Positions 27,901-39,055 of a DNA stretch of 64,000 bases are shown here, piece by piece. This DNA comes from Prostheceraeus crozeri (taxonomy: Eukaryota; Platyhelminthes; Polycladida; Euryleptidae), in assembly GCA_907163375.1 (NCBI GenBank), contig CAJQUW010001979.1:806001-870000 (forward strand), read 5' to 3'. How positions within the stretch are numbered: the stretch's first letter is position 1; each line of letters opens with the position of its first letter. The notes below the pieces were generated by a model. It did not search any database. It worked only from the letters and a program-made list of their open reading frames with translations, and had not been told where the DNA came from. Made by a program: the position numbers and the translations under genes.

Positions 27901-30900
27901 GAGCTCAAGTTCGGAAAATTTGAAAGTTCGAAGTTTGGGAATACATACCTACAGACTGTTCGAGAAGTCATCGCATCCCTGATTAGAGGTTTATGCGCCA
28001 TAATTTACAGACAAATGCAAGCCAAATGTTGTAAAAGTAAGAGCTAGCAATTAATGAAATGAGGTAAACAACTGATCAAGCTGCCAACATGTGTTCTTTG
28101 CTTCAAAAATTATTTCAAATACATGGTTTTTCCATTCCTTCCAGGCGACTCGACCCTTCACTTTGGACATTGCTGATTGGAGCACATGATGTAACCAAGA
28201 ACGAAGAACGACAATCAGTTTCATTGAAAAGAATTTATGTACACGATTATTACGATATAAGAACGCATGACCTCGATTTTGCTCTATTACATATAAATGA
28301 GGATATTAAAATGAGTGAACGTATACAGCCCATTTGTATGGCAAAAATATATATAGAGCATATCAGAACATTAACAGAAATGCCAGGAAACTGTTATGTC
28401 ACTGGATGGGGACACACTGGAGAAGACAAGAAATCTAACATTCTCAAACAGGCAAAGATTCCAATGTTTAACACATCTTACTGCAATAATCACACAGGAT
28501 TAGCTGGAAGATTATCAGACAACATGTTTTGTGCTGGATATTCTATTGGAGGTCACGACTCATGCGTGGTAAGTATACCTGGATTACCATTTTTCAATTA
28601 ACAATTATGGATAATGAATAATCACGACTTCTACTAGACTATTATTATTTGCAATCATTCACGTCTTTACACCTATTCATTAGCTATAATCATAATCAAG
28701 CGGTCCGGATTATGTTTAAATGTCAATCAATCAGTCCAATTCTTAGTAATAAACATAATTAATCTCAGGTAGCAGGCCAACATGCAGATTCACATATCAA
28801 TTTAATATCACAATGGAAGTTAATTGAATGCAATTGGAGAGTACTGGATATAATGTAGCAATCGATGCACAACGATATATATCAATTTAGAATTTTTGAT
28901 AAGCTCCATGCTATTTTCCATTTTTATTCATTATCATATTAGGTTTAGAAAATGCACTTTTAAAAAGGCAAATGCGAATAAAAAGCATTCCATCGAATTT
29001 CAATATGCGAATACATTGAACTAATTACCTTTCCTAGAAACTCTGAAATACAAATGCAAGTATAGGCCGACACGGAAAAATATTCAAATGCATAATCAAT
29101 TAATGTCTCTACAAAGTCCACACATAAATAATGGGGGAGAATCTTGGGTTGCGGGCTATCTGATGTCAGGTAGAAATTCTTCAAACGAAATCATGTCAGC
29201 GAAATTGAGCAAAAAATCAGGCTAACTTATTAATATATCATGTTGACAAATTGCAGACTTCCTATCTAGTATAAAGAGCGTTACGGTTGGAACTGACCGG
29301 GACGTTAACAAAACTGGCCGACTTCTGTAGCCGAATGCACAAGGCTTTGACCGTTGAACTTAATTTAGTTTCTTTTTATCATAAATTATCATAAAAAATA
29401 TCGTGAAAAATATCATAATATATCAAATACATAAATTATATAAGCATGCTGGTGCTGTGGAAAAGCAAGAGCTTCCAATAACAAACAATTATTCATGCTT
29501 TGGTAAGATATTTTCTACGATTGAAGGACTGTTGAGCTGTAATGCTCGTAATGACTTACCAATCTAATGAGTTATAGGCCTACGTTGCAATGTATACAAT
29601 GTATAATGATATACTTTCAATAACTCTCTTCAAAATCAATCATTTTCAAGTCAATTGATAGAAGAGAATCAAAAACGTAAGCTAAACAGGCATGACAAAA
29701 GCACATGAACATGAACATAGCAATAGGATGAGCAATGTAATATCTGACTGAGTAGTACTAAAGCAACGAAATGTTTGTCTGCAAAAGTATATAATCAAAC
29801 TTGATTTTTGATGATTCACAAAAATGAGATTTCCTACTTCACTTGTGAGGGAATTCCAGTGACCGCTCGAGTTAACGTTTAATATACTTGAACAAAGAGC
29901 TCGCAAAAACATGTCATCAATTTTTCATTTCAGCACAATGGATTTTTGTGTTACCTACTCAAAGGCAATAAAAATTTAACGCATGCCATTAACTTATCAA
30001 ACAATGCTACACCAACCACTGTCCTCAGGTAGTAGGCCCAACTGGCATTACATGTGGTTTCTTTAAAATCTAATATTCATTGCATCTCCTGACCTCCTGA
30101 GTGTTATAAGGTACCCCATGTAATGGAAATATTTAAGAAATGGAATCATTTTTAGTTAGATTGGCTATAATACACAATTATTGCAGAATTCTTACAGGCT
30201 AGAGTGTAAATATACGATTCTGGAAACTTTATTTGAGACAAGATAGGGCTTGCGACTGCATGCATAAATAAATAGTTTCAACGTTTAAGAAATGATTTGC
30301 AGCATTTAGTAACAGCATGTAACGTAACACGCATATACCGTAGGTACTCTTAATTAAGTTATGTTATATTTACGAGTATATACATACTCTTGCAATGTTG
30401 TAAAGGCAATTTGTTTAAGAATCAATGTCATCAACGGTTGACATAGGCCTAATTATATCTATTGCCCAGCGTTTTGAGTTGCCGGTCTGCAAAATTTATG
30501 ACCAGGCCGGCGGCCGATTACAATCCTGTAATATACGTGTAAATTGATACAAAGCTGAGGCTGCCAGGAACATCTCGTGAAAGCCGGGGACATTGAACTG
30601 TCAAATCAACTCTTCGAGGTTGCTATTGGAGCAAACATGCATCTCATTCATCTTTCAAATACCATGGTTGTCTGTTGACAATATCATTTCTATGATAAGT
30701 TGTACATTCACTGCATACAGGCTTCAGATAATTTGAATGTGCAATGCGGTCTTAGTTCAGTGGAACAGACCTGCTGGTTTAGCCATCTGAATAGTTCCAG
30801 TGAATTTACCTGAGCACAGGCTTGTTGACCAATCTGAGTCTAAACATGATGGGGTAGATCGGCACAGCTGAAGCTTATGTCAAGCTCTATTTCCTTATGC

Positions 30901-32302
30901 CTCGGTCTATATGATACATAAATATCATCTGTCTAATATAATATCAGCATTCATTTTTCGAATGAAGGATTTGTCAGTTGATAATGACATCAATAGTCAT
31001 CAAGCTCAAGTAATCACATATCTACAAATACGGCTATCATGTCTGAGCTTGTGACACATTTGCTTGGGTACACTTACAAGTCTCAATCCATTATTTATAT
31101 GTACAGTAATATCTGCATGTAAGCATGCATGTACAGCCATTTGAGTTTGTGTGATCATTAAATTAAGTACCGCAGCTAAATTGCACAACCAACTGCACAT
31201 GCATAATAATGAATGAGAATTGACCATTACTTTTATCAAAATATTAATTATTTCTCGTTTGAGACGGAGTGAATAGTTATTCCACTTATTTCACTCCAAA
31301 TTGATTTTGATTCAAGAGTCATTTAAGATTTAAAAATGTCTAAAAATGTTAACCTTTTGGATTTGTGGTACTGAGTTCCCAGCTAAGTAGCCTACCTCTT
31401 GTAAGATTGTATTTTCAACATAATGACAGGTTTTATTCATAATTGTCAATTGTCAAGTATTTGGGTCAGGAATGAATCCATTATTTATGACGCACAACCT
31501 AAATGAAGGCCAGAATCAAAATTTCTCATCACAAACAGAAATAAGCAATTGTCCTGAAGCTAGCGCATGCAGATCCTAACTGTTGCAATTACTGAAACTT
31601 ATTCTCACTTTCTGTCATAAACGCGTTCATAGCAAAAGCTTTATAGGATAAAGAATGCAAATGAGCGATAGTAAATTTTGTTTACCGGTACCTTGATTAT
31701 TTACAGGGTGATAGTGGTGGCCCTTTGGTGTGTGAAGTAAAGGATGTGTTCTTTCAATTTGGAATTGTCTCTTGGGGTGACGGATGTGCAGGTAAGTGGT
31801 TTGAGGATCACTATGGCAAACAGATTCTGGAAATGTGACATTATGATAACAATTCAGTATTTTTCCAAACAACTTAGTTTTCGTGGACATAGGCTATACC
31901 TGTCGCACAAGAGCAGGAATGTTATTAGAATTTTAAATTTGTCTTTCTAATCGTCCGATATATTTTCTGGAGACGTAGAGGCTGATAATTTTACTTTCAA
32001 TGTTTCCCTCCACAGAAAATGAAATCGTCTACTTGGTAACTTCTTGACTTATTTCTATTCGTAGCTTTATTGCCACCAGAAAACGACTTTTCCTGTCTTA
32101 TATTGACTTCGAAATATTACCGATTTCAGATAACAACAAGCCTGGAGTTTATGCTGATGTGAGAATGGCATATCCTTGGATTAGAAGAGTTTTGTACTCG
32201 AATGAGGATCAACTTACACTTTTTCTTGTATCAACAACGGCAACAATCCAATACATAACGCTACTGTTGTGCTATCTACTCTCTGTCTATACTTTACATT
32301 GA
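12918..32302 (+). CDS. CUB domain trypsin-like serine protease, seven coding exons
   Basis: Seven exons (12918-12969, 17831-18014, 18828-19003, 26490-26724, 28145-28568, 31707-31791, 32130-32302) join with matching phases at every GT-AG junction into 442 codons ending in TGA. Residues 1-17 form a signal peptide. Residues 23 to about 134 are a CUB domain with four cysteines (C23, C53, C80, C98). After a basic linker with C158, cleavage after R171 would free the neo-N-terminus IMGG. The protease domain has catalytic H212 (TAAHC), D260 (DFALL) and S360 (GDSGGP). D354 lies six residues before the serine and predicts trypsin-like cleavage after Arg or Lys. Residues from about 416 to 442 are hydrophobic, suggesting a GPI signal or membrane tail. 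The start is chosen because an in-frame TAG lies at 12909-12911. Family knowledge supports an extracellular, zymogen-activated protease; the substrate is unknown. An extra small exon between the CUB and protease parts cannot be excluded. Confidence 0.9.
14597..14705 (+). mobile_element. Short LINE reverse-transcriptase C-terminal fragment
   Basis: The plus strand encodes [14 protein letters not shown] followed by [15 protein letters not shown], resembling the SILEY...LERVQ...KII region of LINE proteins and the equivalent part of the copies at 21 kb and 37 kb. It is only about 110 bases long and stops soon after. Confidence 0.4.
15025..16415. mobile_element. hAT-like TIR element inserted in the mariner copy
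   Basis: CAGTGTTTCTCAACC at 15025-15039 is perfectly inverted as GGTTGAGAAACACTG at 16401-16415. This 15-bp terminus, with GTCCGCGA motifs just inside both ends, is typical of hAT-type elements. No clean 8-bp target duplication is visible. The interior carries a minus-strand reverse-transcriptase relic (15404-15838) and no recognisable hAT transposase, so it is either non-autonomous or badly eroded. Confidence 0.72.
15404..15838 (-). mobile_element. Reverse-transcriptase fragment (probably Penelope-like)
   Basis: A minus-strand open stretch encodes [18 protein letters not shown], then [20 protein letters not shown] and ICS, then [10 protein letters not shown]. The order YLDV, SQ-LRY-RICS and KHF-LL-KF is shared by a group of invertebrate and fish retroelement reverse transcriptases, C-terminal to the catalytic palm. 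Exact clade is uncertain. It is an old fragment within the hAT-like element. Confidence 0.5.
17831..18014 (+). CDS. CUB-protease exon 2 (N-terminal half of CUB)
   Basis: The acceptor is TTTCAG ending at 17830. The exon carries the first CUB cysteine pair (C23, C53) and the characteristic YPNGISCTW segment. It ends in phase 2 at donor GTGAGA at 18015. Confidence 0.9.
18015..18827 (+). repeat. Intron 2 with pyrimidine-rich degenerate minisatellite
   Basis: Most of this intron between about 18390 and 18720 is a C/T-rich, purine-poor tract. It is made of loosely repeated short blocks such as CCTCCAC, CCTTTGCC and CCTCTGCC. Long open frames occur on both strands because stops are rare in such sequence; they are compositional, not genes. 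Confidence 0.7.
18828..19003 (+). CDS. CUB-protease exon 3 (C-terminal half of CUB)
   Basis: The acceptor is TTGCAG ending at 18827. The exon encodes RCFFDSLTV through the second cysteine pair (C80, C98) to the closing strand GLGFKIRF typical of CUB domains. It ends in phase 1 at donor GTAAGT at 19004. Confidence 0.9.
21093..21660 (+). mobile_element. CR1-like LINE 3' fragment, same family as 36776-39055
   Basis: An open plus-strand frame from about 21093 to 21522 encodes the C-terminal part of a LINE reverse transcriptase protein. Key phrases align with the longer copy: [29 protein letters not shown] and [11 protein letters not shown] match CKLAARRVNALRILKQ, SILEYNSPLLVG and HYIICGRDCAC. 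A 3' tail follows with AATAAA and a short ACTAATAAT end. The copy is heavily 5'-truncated, as usual for target-primed insertion, and sits in intron 3 of the protease gene in the gene's own orientation. Confidence 0.83.
23183..23545 (+). repeat. Degenerate tandem repeat in intron 3
   Basis: The phrase CATGTGTAGTC or CATGCGTAGTC begins three blocks at 23183, 23310 and 23534. The first two blocks share ATTGTAGTTCT and CACCTCCA/TTTTCCA segments in the same order. Inside the second, CCTATGATGACCATTGTCC is repeated as CCTATGGTAACCATTGTCC. Units differ in length (127 and 224 bp). Confidence 0.6.
26490..26724 (+). CDS. CUB-protease exon 4 (linker, activation site, catalytic His)
   Basis: The acceptor is ATGCAAG after a pyrimidine-rich tract, and its phase matches exon 3 exactly. 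The exon encodes a basic linker, C158 (expected to bond to the protease domain), the activation site FR/IMGG, and the TAAHC motif with catalytic H212. It ends in phase 2 at donor GTACGT at 26725. An open frame runs upstream to 26315, but it lacks a signal peptide and the CUB exons fit better. Confidence 0.88.
26725..28144 (+). other. Intron 4 of the CUB-protease gene
   Basis: No gene is seen. Near 26820-26900 the phrase ACAAGTCTATCTTA occurs twice among other ACAAGT-rich copies, forming a small imperfect local repeat. Near 27270-27310 a short block containing AGAAGATCT is repeated. Confidence 0.7.
28145..28568 (+). CDS. CUB-protease exon 5 (catalytic Asp, S1 Asp)
   Basis: The acceptor is TTCCAG ending at 28144. 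The exon contains DFALL with catalytic D260, the conserved YVTGWG segment, the MFCAGY segment and HDSCV with S1-pocket residue D354. It ends in phase 0 at donor GTAAGT at 28569. Confidence 0.93.
28569..31706 (+). other. Intron 5 of the CUB-protease gene
   Basis: This is a 3.1-kb AT-rich intron. A weak tRNA box-A-like phrase (TAGTTCAGTGG near 30755) may mark a decayed SINE. Nothing else is recognised. Confidence 0.65.
31707..31791 (+). CDS. CUB-protease exon 6 (catalytic Ser)
   Basis: The acceptor is TTACAG ending at 31706. The exon encodes GDSGGPLVC with catalytic S360 and the SWGDGCA substrate-binding strand. It ends in phase 1 at donor GTAAGT at 31792. Confidence 0.93.
32130..32302 (+). 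CDS. CUB-protease exon 7 (C-terminus and hydrophobic tail)
   Basis: The acceptor is TTTCAG ending at 32129. The exon encodes [10 protein letters not shown], then the terminal helix region PWIRR, then an extra hydrophobic tail (LFLVST through [13 protein letters not shown]) and stop TGA at 32300-32302. The tail goes beyond the usual end of a trypsin domain. Confidence 0.9.
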
Positions 32303-32402
32303 TCAAGAATAATTTGCTTGAATCAAATATTGCGAAAAAATGGAAATTGATAGCTTACCAGCAAAACTGCACGACACAACTTGCTCTAATGTTCACTCAC
32401 TG

Positions 32403-32408
32403 AATAAA
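32403..32408 (+). promoter_or_regulatory. Polyadenylation signal of the CUB-protease gene
   Basis: AATAAA lies 101 bases after the protease stop codon and would give a short 3' UTR. Placement is the only evidence. Confidence 0.55.
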
Positions 32409-34404
32409 ACGAAACTTTCTTTTATAATGCACCATTTTATGCAACACTTTTTAAGCATTTGCATAGTTAAAAAGGAGTTCTTGGTAGTGATTGTTTTCAC
32501 AAATTGAAGCATTTGCAATGCTTTGCTGACAAATGTGATGGTGATTAAAAGAATGCAAACAGGTAATTCATCTTTGGCACATTCTCTAGGGGAAATCACC
32601 AATCGAGGATGGAAATGAAATTAAACATTCAGCTTCAGTTTTAATGAAATATTTGCTGAGTAGCATTTTCTTCTATTCAGAAAAGAGTTTGTTAATCTTC
32701 TATTTATTTCAGTAATAAATTGATGAGACTGCTTTCTGCGTGAAGTACAACTTCGACAGTCAACGCACATGTAGTCTCGTATGTATTAAATGTGGGAGAT
32801 CTTACAAGCAGTAACTGCTCCAATAGATATACGTATGAAATAGTCTTTTATAGGTCTAAATACCTCCAAAAGAAACTTCTAAGAAGAGAGACCAATTAAA
32901 GATACCTTGAGCTTTCTAATGAATAAGTAAAGACACAAAGGCAATTTGTTGCCACAACCTTCAAGTTCTAGTAACCCCTATTTGTATGAATACTCAACCT
33001 CGCCCTTATTCTGTGTCTTTTCTGAGACCTCAATTTTCTTTTGTTTCCAGGCCACAACTGACCACCAAGAAATAGGCTACAATATAAAATATTACTCTTC
33101 CAAATTATGGCATAAAATTTATCAAAATTGAGCCAGAAATTAAATAAGAAAACAAGGCTTGAAATTGGCATGACAATCATTTTTGAAACGGTGTTTATGA
33201 ATATTCTAATTTCATAGCCTTTTGTTGTTGCGTCAATGATGCTATGATGATAGTGATGCTATCAAAAAATTGAATCTTAATAATCTTAATTAACACTCAA
33301 TTGATGGTCGGCCAAGATTCTTTATTAACTAAAACAAAATCAGACAACCGTCATCAGCAAAATTCATGGTTTAACTCAATCGCAGATTTTGTCAAAAGTA
33401 TGCACAACGACTGCAATTATTCATCATTCACCTTTGTCTAAATTTCACAGTCGGCCGGTCTATCTGCATGCATTTAACTTCGGCAATTTTTGATGGTATG
33501 TTAATATTTGATGATATTTTCTGATTGCTCAAAGTACCGGTTTTTTAAATGAATGTTTTGAAGTGCTGAGTGTGATTTAAGTTCAATGTCTTACTCTCAT
33601 GAGAAAATATTACAATTTGACAAAATCCTTTTCCAGAAATAACTTAGCAAGTTTTTCTAGTTTGTGCGCATTAAAAAGTCACGAAGTGCTGTAACAAACG
33701 CCGCACCTAAGAAAAGAGAAGCACCTGAGGAAAGACATAAGTGTAGGACATATATCGTCCATTTAGCTAAAAAATAGATTCAGCTATCAAGCGTCACTGG
33801 AATGCTTAATGACCCTGCACTGATATCATGGTAAAAGAAGTTACATAATATAAAAGTGTCGCACTCAACCTCACACTCTAATCATTTCGCTATTTACTTA
33901 CTTCCTATATTTCTAATTATATGTCGACATCGACATCAATTTCTGAATTAGAGTCAGATTCGCAAACTTATGCCTGCACCGTCGAGTACTGAGTTATGCC
34001 ATGACTCATCACGCTCAAGTTTTGTGTAAGTCTCGCCTTCAAGTGACCATGGGAGAGATACAAATACTATACCGGCAACTCCAAGGAACTAGTCTCCACT
34101 GTGTTCAATCAGCATCGGATAGTAACTGTGTTCCACACCTTGTCAACAATTAATAAATCGGTAATGCAGCAAGAAAAATGCTTGATGAGTTTTCAGCTCT
34201 TATTGACAATTTCTGAAAAGATCACGTCTGGTAATTATTGTTGTTGGAAAATTTAAAATTTGGAAAATCGTACATTTTGATAGACGCGGCTCTCTAATAT
34301 GCACCGCACTTAAAAGTACGTGATTACAAATAAATGCCGAGGCATTCATTAGAGGAAACATGGTGGCAGTCATAGAGTAAGTATATAGTAGGTATGCAGC
34401 CATC

Positions 34405-34470
34405 AACTTGATGTAGTAGGTAGAGCGTCGACTCAAAAAAGTATCTGTATACATCGATTCAAGTTTTTAT
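34405..34470 (+). mobile_element. Possible tRNA-derived repeat
   Basis: TGTAGTAGGTAGAGCG (box A-like) is followed after about 30 bases by ATCGATTCAAG (box B-like). The spacing is tRNA-like but the stems do not pair well. Confidence 0.25.
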
Positions 34471-35422
34471 ATCAAAAGATTCATTTTTTACGGAGATTAC
34501 GTTACTGTGGTCCAAAAAAATATATTTGATCAGTTTTTAGGAAGCTGATTTTTTCAAATTTATGTACTTCCGACATGAAGCCACTAAATATGTGATATGA
34601 AACAAGTTGGATATCAAAAAGAATGAATATTCGCTGACAAACATCTTAATTGAGCGGAAATTAAGCTGATGATCTAGGAAATTTCATGAACCACATTAGA
34701 ATGCAAGTCCCTGTAAGTCTTCAAGGAAAAGTTGAGATCTCATTGTGCTTCTTAGATGAGATGTCATGTTTTTAATTCGATTTTCAGCGGCATGATTTTA
34801 TGATTCACATGGCCTCATTTCTTGAATCTGAATAGTAATGTGGACCCACTAACATTTTTAAAAGTAATTATGACAAGCCTCCCTGATCATAATGTTTTAC
34901 TCTTTCAGTGGCAGTTTGTGATATGATCACGCTTAAGAAAATAATCATATTATAATAAAGCTGAGCTTTTAGTGATGGTAACCCATCGAATTCCTAATTT
35001 AACAACCTATATTGCATCTCCATGACATGCAGGAGATGTGGAATACTACTCTTCATTTTGTATTGCTATCATGATCAGTCAAATTTGTGTACATTTCTTC
35101 AAAAGTGTAAAATTTTGCATATCTCATGGTACCGGGTCTCGACTCATGTTCATTCAATGAAATCAAAGCTGCATACATTTTGTGGATTTAATTTAATGCT
35201 GAGTTGCTACTCTACATTTTTTCTAATGCTTTCACTATAAACTTCCTGCAGTTCACCTAATGTGATGATTATTTCCTCTTGAGGAGGTAGGTATATCTGG
35301 AGAAGGGCATTGGTGGGAGGTTGAAAACGGTATCTGCTTATAATTGCCACTGTCGAAGAAAAATATTGAAGTACTCGGAAAGCAGCTTGAGCATTACTTA
35401 AATAACTACGCTGGTCGATAAA

Positions 35423-35650
35423 GAAAACCCTACTAAGTGCTCGTTGAATTCTCTGTACAAATTACTCGGCTACTTTTCAATTTCAGCCGGGAAATTTTCT
35501 CTGGTAGTATAGAAAAGCTTTCAGTGCTTCCCATTATCTACTTTTACAACGTTGTCAGTGGTTTAAAAAACTGACTAAGTAGTCATTAAATGCTCTGCAC
35601 AGAATACTCTACTCAGCTTACTTTCAAATTTACCAGGCATTTTTTTCTCG
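35423..35650 (+). repeat. Diverged tandem duplication, unit about 142 bp
   Basis: AAAACCCTACTAAGTGCTCG at 35423 and following text recur in diverged form from 35565 (AAAAACTGACTAAGTAGTC). Both copies continue through CTCTG-ACA-A-TACTC, CTTTCAA or TTTTCAATTT and a closing GG--TTTTCTC. It is an old local duplication of unknown origin. Confidence 0.5.
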
Positions 35651-36775
35651 GGATTTCATTTAATCTTAAAATAAATTGGTGACATTTCAATATACGCGTT
35701 GTAATTAAGTGTCACTGTCTGCAGTTGACATTTTCTCTTCAGTTTGTTGCTATTAAAATTCAAACATTGATTCCTTCGTATAATATTTGCCTTCACCTCT
35801 AAGTTACGTGGGTTTGCGTACCCGCATCTGTCGTTCCTTGCCATTCCAATATCACAAACTTAACTTTTTCAATATAACCTTACATTTCCTCATGACGTCA
35901 ATATTATTGAATCAGCTGAGCTGTAAACGTCAGAAATAAATACTCTTATTGAAATTGATCCTAACTAAATGCGCTGTTCCAATCTGCAGTTTTGCACTAC
36001 TATCCTCGCCGACAAATGCTGTTGATAAGCAAAATCGAAGATTATTACTCATTAAGTGCATGCATAGTCATCAGTAGACCATAAATGTCACTGCACACTT
36101 TAGTAACTTAGATTTATAGATTTTAGGAGTTTATAAATTTGTAGGAAGAATAAGAGTTATATCAGTGAAGATCGCAACAGCTTGCAGCTTAGATTTCGAA
36201 GCTGTGACCTCAAAAAATACATGCATTTGAAATGTGAATTCCAGTCCGGATCATGTACGTGAGAAGTACAGACCGTTCTACATTTCCGTAATGAGTTATT
36301 TTTGATATTTTCAAATCTTCACATTGATCGCTCCTCGAAAGTATCCCGCTAATGATCATGACACTGGTTTCAGTTTATCTACATGTTGCATTCTTACTTG
36401 AATACTTCTTGAGTATTCATGGGAAGTGGAAGATTGACATCGCCATCATCTCGACTTCTCCGTTTTTCTCACTCGGTCCTTGAAGAGTTTGTACATGCAG
36501 ACCAATAGCAGAACGTGATCTGATGCTAGAACCACAGAATTGCATTGCTCAGGCGGACTTTACTGGTTATGTTAGTTACTAGGTTTGCTAGAAATGAAAT
36601 TAAATGCAAAACGAGGAAAAGAATGAGTGAGGAATTCTAGTTTTTAAAAGAGAATCAAACTAATCATGGTATCATTCTGTTAAAATCGCGACTCATCTGA
36701 TGCAAAGCCATCTATTATCACAACACTTACCAATGCAAAAGCATGACCTATCATGGATGTCGTCTATTCATTCTA

Positions 36776-39055
36776 ATAATAATAATAATAATAAAGCGTC
36801 TTTATTCAGAGAGATTGAAAATCAAACATAACATAAAGTAAGTCAAGTAAGGGATTGAGTACACATTTGAATATACATCTAAAGCTGTCTTTTGGCGTGT
36901 AGCTTGTTATACAAAGCTGTACAGTACGGAATGAAAGATCTTGCTCTTTATTTAGACTTTGCTAATGGTACACGAAGGTGGCCGGAAAATGTCACACGTT
37001 CAGGAGATAGGGAATGCAGGATACTGTTTGGCAGCAAAAGGGCTTGGAACTCTTTCATGGCTCTAGACTCGAGTCTCTCAGACAAAGGGACAAACGATGA
37101 GCAGGCACAGTCTCTACCGCAAATTATATAGTGAGCTCGTTTACGGATCGCTTCGTTCCTTTGGCCTTCCTTCTTGCTGATGCCAACCAACAGGGGTGAG
37201 TTATACTCTAAAATGCTCAAAATGTACACCTTATACACAGGTATGAGGTCTTCTTTGGATAACATTTGTTTGAGGATTCTTAGAGCATTCACTCGACGAG
37301 CCGCCAGCTTACAGATGCATTGTACATGCTGATCCCACTTCAAATTGGATTGAAATGACACTCCTAGAATTTTTAGGGTTTTGTACAACATGGTATCAGA
37401 GGAAACTCTGGACTGCAAATTGGGACCAGAGAATAACATGCATTTAGTTTTAGCTTGATTTAGTTGAAGACCATGTACTCCACACCAGTTAGTCATAGTT
37501 GCCACTTCAGGATTAATCAGGCAATCCAAAGAAGCACAATAACGTCATCAGCGTACTTTGCCATGGATGCTGAAGTCGCAAATGGTCGTAGTGAGCCCAA
37601 TAAAACATTAAATAGATAAAAAAACAAAAACAAATCAAAAACATAAAATTGAGCCCTGTGGCACTCCAGACGACACGTTTACAATGGGACTGAAAACATG
37701 GCCATTTAGACAGACACGCTGACATCTACCTTCCAGATAATTACAAATCCATGAGACAAAGTTTGGTGGGAAAGAAAGCTGAATAAGATCGTCCGATTCA
37801 TGGGAGAGTCTCTCAAAGGCCTTACTCATGTCGAAAGAAATCAGAAGAATTCCCGACACGTCAGGCAGATCCATATTGATAGTAACATAATCATGGATAT
37901 AAATTTGGGCATGGAGTGTCGACGAAGCCGGTCTAAAACCAAATTGATTATTTCCATAGCATCGGAGAAGGTCCTCCCGCATAAAACCCAAAACGGAGCG
38001 CTCAAGAATCTTGCTCATAATTGGAAAAAGGGGGATTAGCCACAGATCATTCAAAGAAGGATTCTTTGTTTTAGGCACTGGAGTAATATTTGCCAATTTC
38101 CATTGCTTAGGGACAATGCCAGTCTGGATTGAAATGTTCAACAAATGCGTAAGTGGACCAAATAATTCAACCGCACATTCTGAGAGGAGCCGGGGATGTA
38201 AGTCATCACTGCCACTTGATTTGTTTTTCTTTAGAGTTTGCAACTGAGACAGAACCATTTCAGTTTCTATTACTGGTGACCAACTGTCAAGATGAGAATT
38301 CGCTCTATTTAGAAGATGTTGTCTATCAGGGCTGGGGGAAAATACACTCGCGAAATGATCGTTTATCCAGTGGCGGCATCAAATAAGGTATTGTACTTAT
38401 CAGTAAATAACCGCAAAACATTTTTATTCTGTACATTTGATTTTGGCAGCGTGTTGTTGACGATATTCCAGATGCCATTCTTTGATTTTTTGAGTTTTCT
38501 AGACCAAATTTGTTTGGCATTGGGTATTTCAAATTCCACTTTATTCTTGTAGTGAGCATACAGTTCGAAATTACCCGACCGATAAGCATTATGCTTCAGG
38601 TTAATCAGGTGCTTTAAAATTGGTGTAAGCCAGGGTTTATCCCTTGAAGTCATTTCTACGTATGCAACAGGAATTTTGTTCATCGCATTTGAAATCACAT
38701 GGTAAAACATGTCGTACTTTGACTGAAGATCATCATTAGATTTGTATAAATTCTCCCATTTGTACGAATTTAATTTCGTCTTGAATGATTCAATATGGCT
38801 CTTGCGAAAGTCCATCACTTTTCGAATTTGAATGGAATCATACAGGCAATCGATAGCTGGTTTAAGGAAAACACTCAGATGATCTGCATTACCAATGTTT
38901 GAACCAACAGAAGCAGAAGAAAAACTTTTCAATAATGTGGAATCGAGAAAGATTTTATCTAACACTGAATGACCACGAGTAGGAGATTTTACTACTTGCT
39001 TTAATCCAAGAATTTCATCAAAAGAATTACACGGTAATTGGTTTAAATTATTCTA
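36776..39055 (-). mobile_element. CR1-like non-LTR retrotransposon, 5'-truncated, degraded
   Basis: The minus strand encodes the tail of an endonuclease domain (ILGLKQVVKSPTRGHSVLD near 39040-38960), a connector region (38965-38363), reverse transcriptase blocks (38258-37635, including SGSDDL, NQFGFRPASS and SGVPQGS), the YADD active site (37554-37543), and a C-terminal region (37529-36948) ending near LRVPLAKSK. The pieces lie in at least three frames, so the copy has several frameshifts and an early stop after GVPQGS. The 3' end is a (TAA/ATT)n microsatellite at about 36776-36797, common in CR1-group elements. The clade is an inference from the RT and C-terminal region. A shorter copy of the same family lies at 21093-21660. 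Confidence 0.87.

Larger units (their letters stand above)
32420..36775. other. Intergenic DNA downstream of the protease gene
   Basis: Apart from a possible tRNA-derived repeat near 34410 and the duplication at 35423-35650, nothing is recognised. Open frames lack conserved motifs. Confidence 0.55.
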
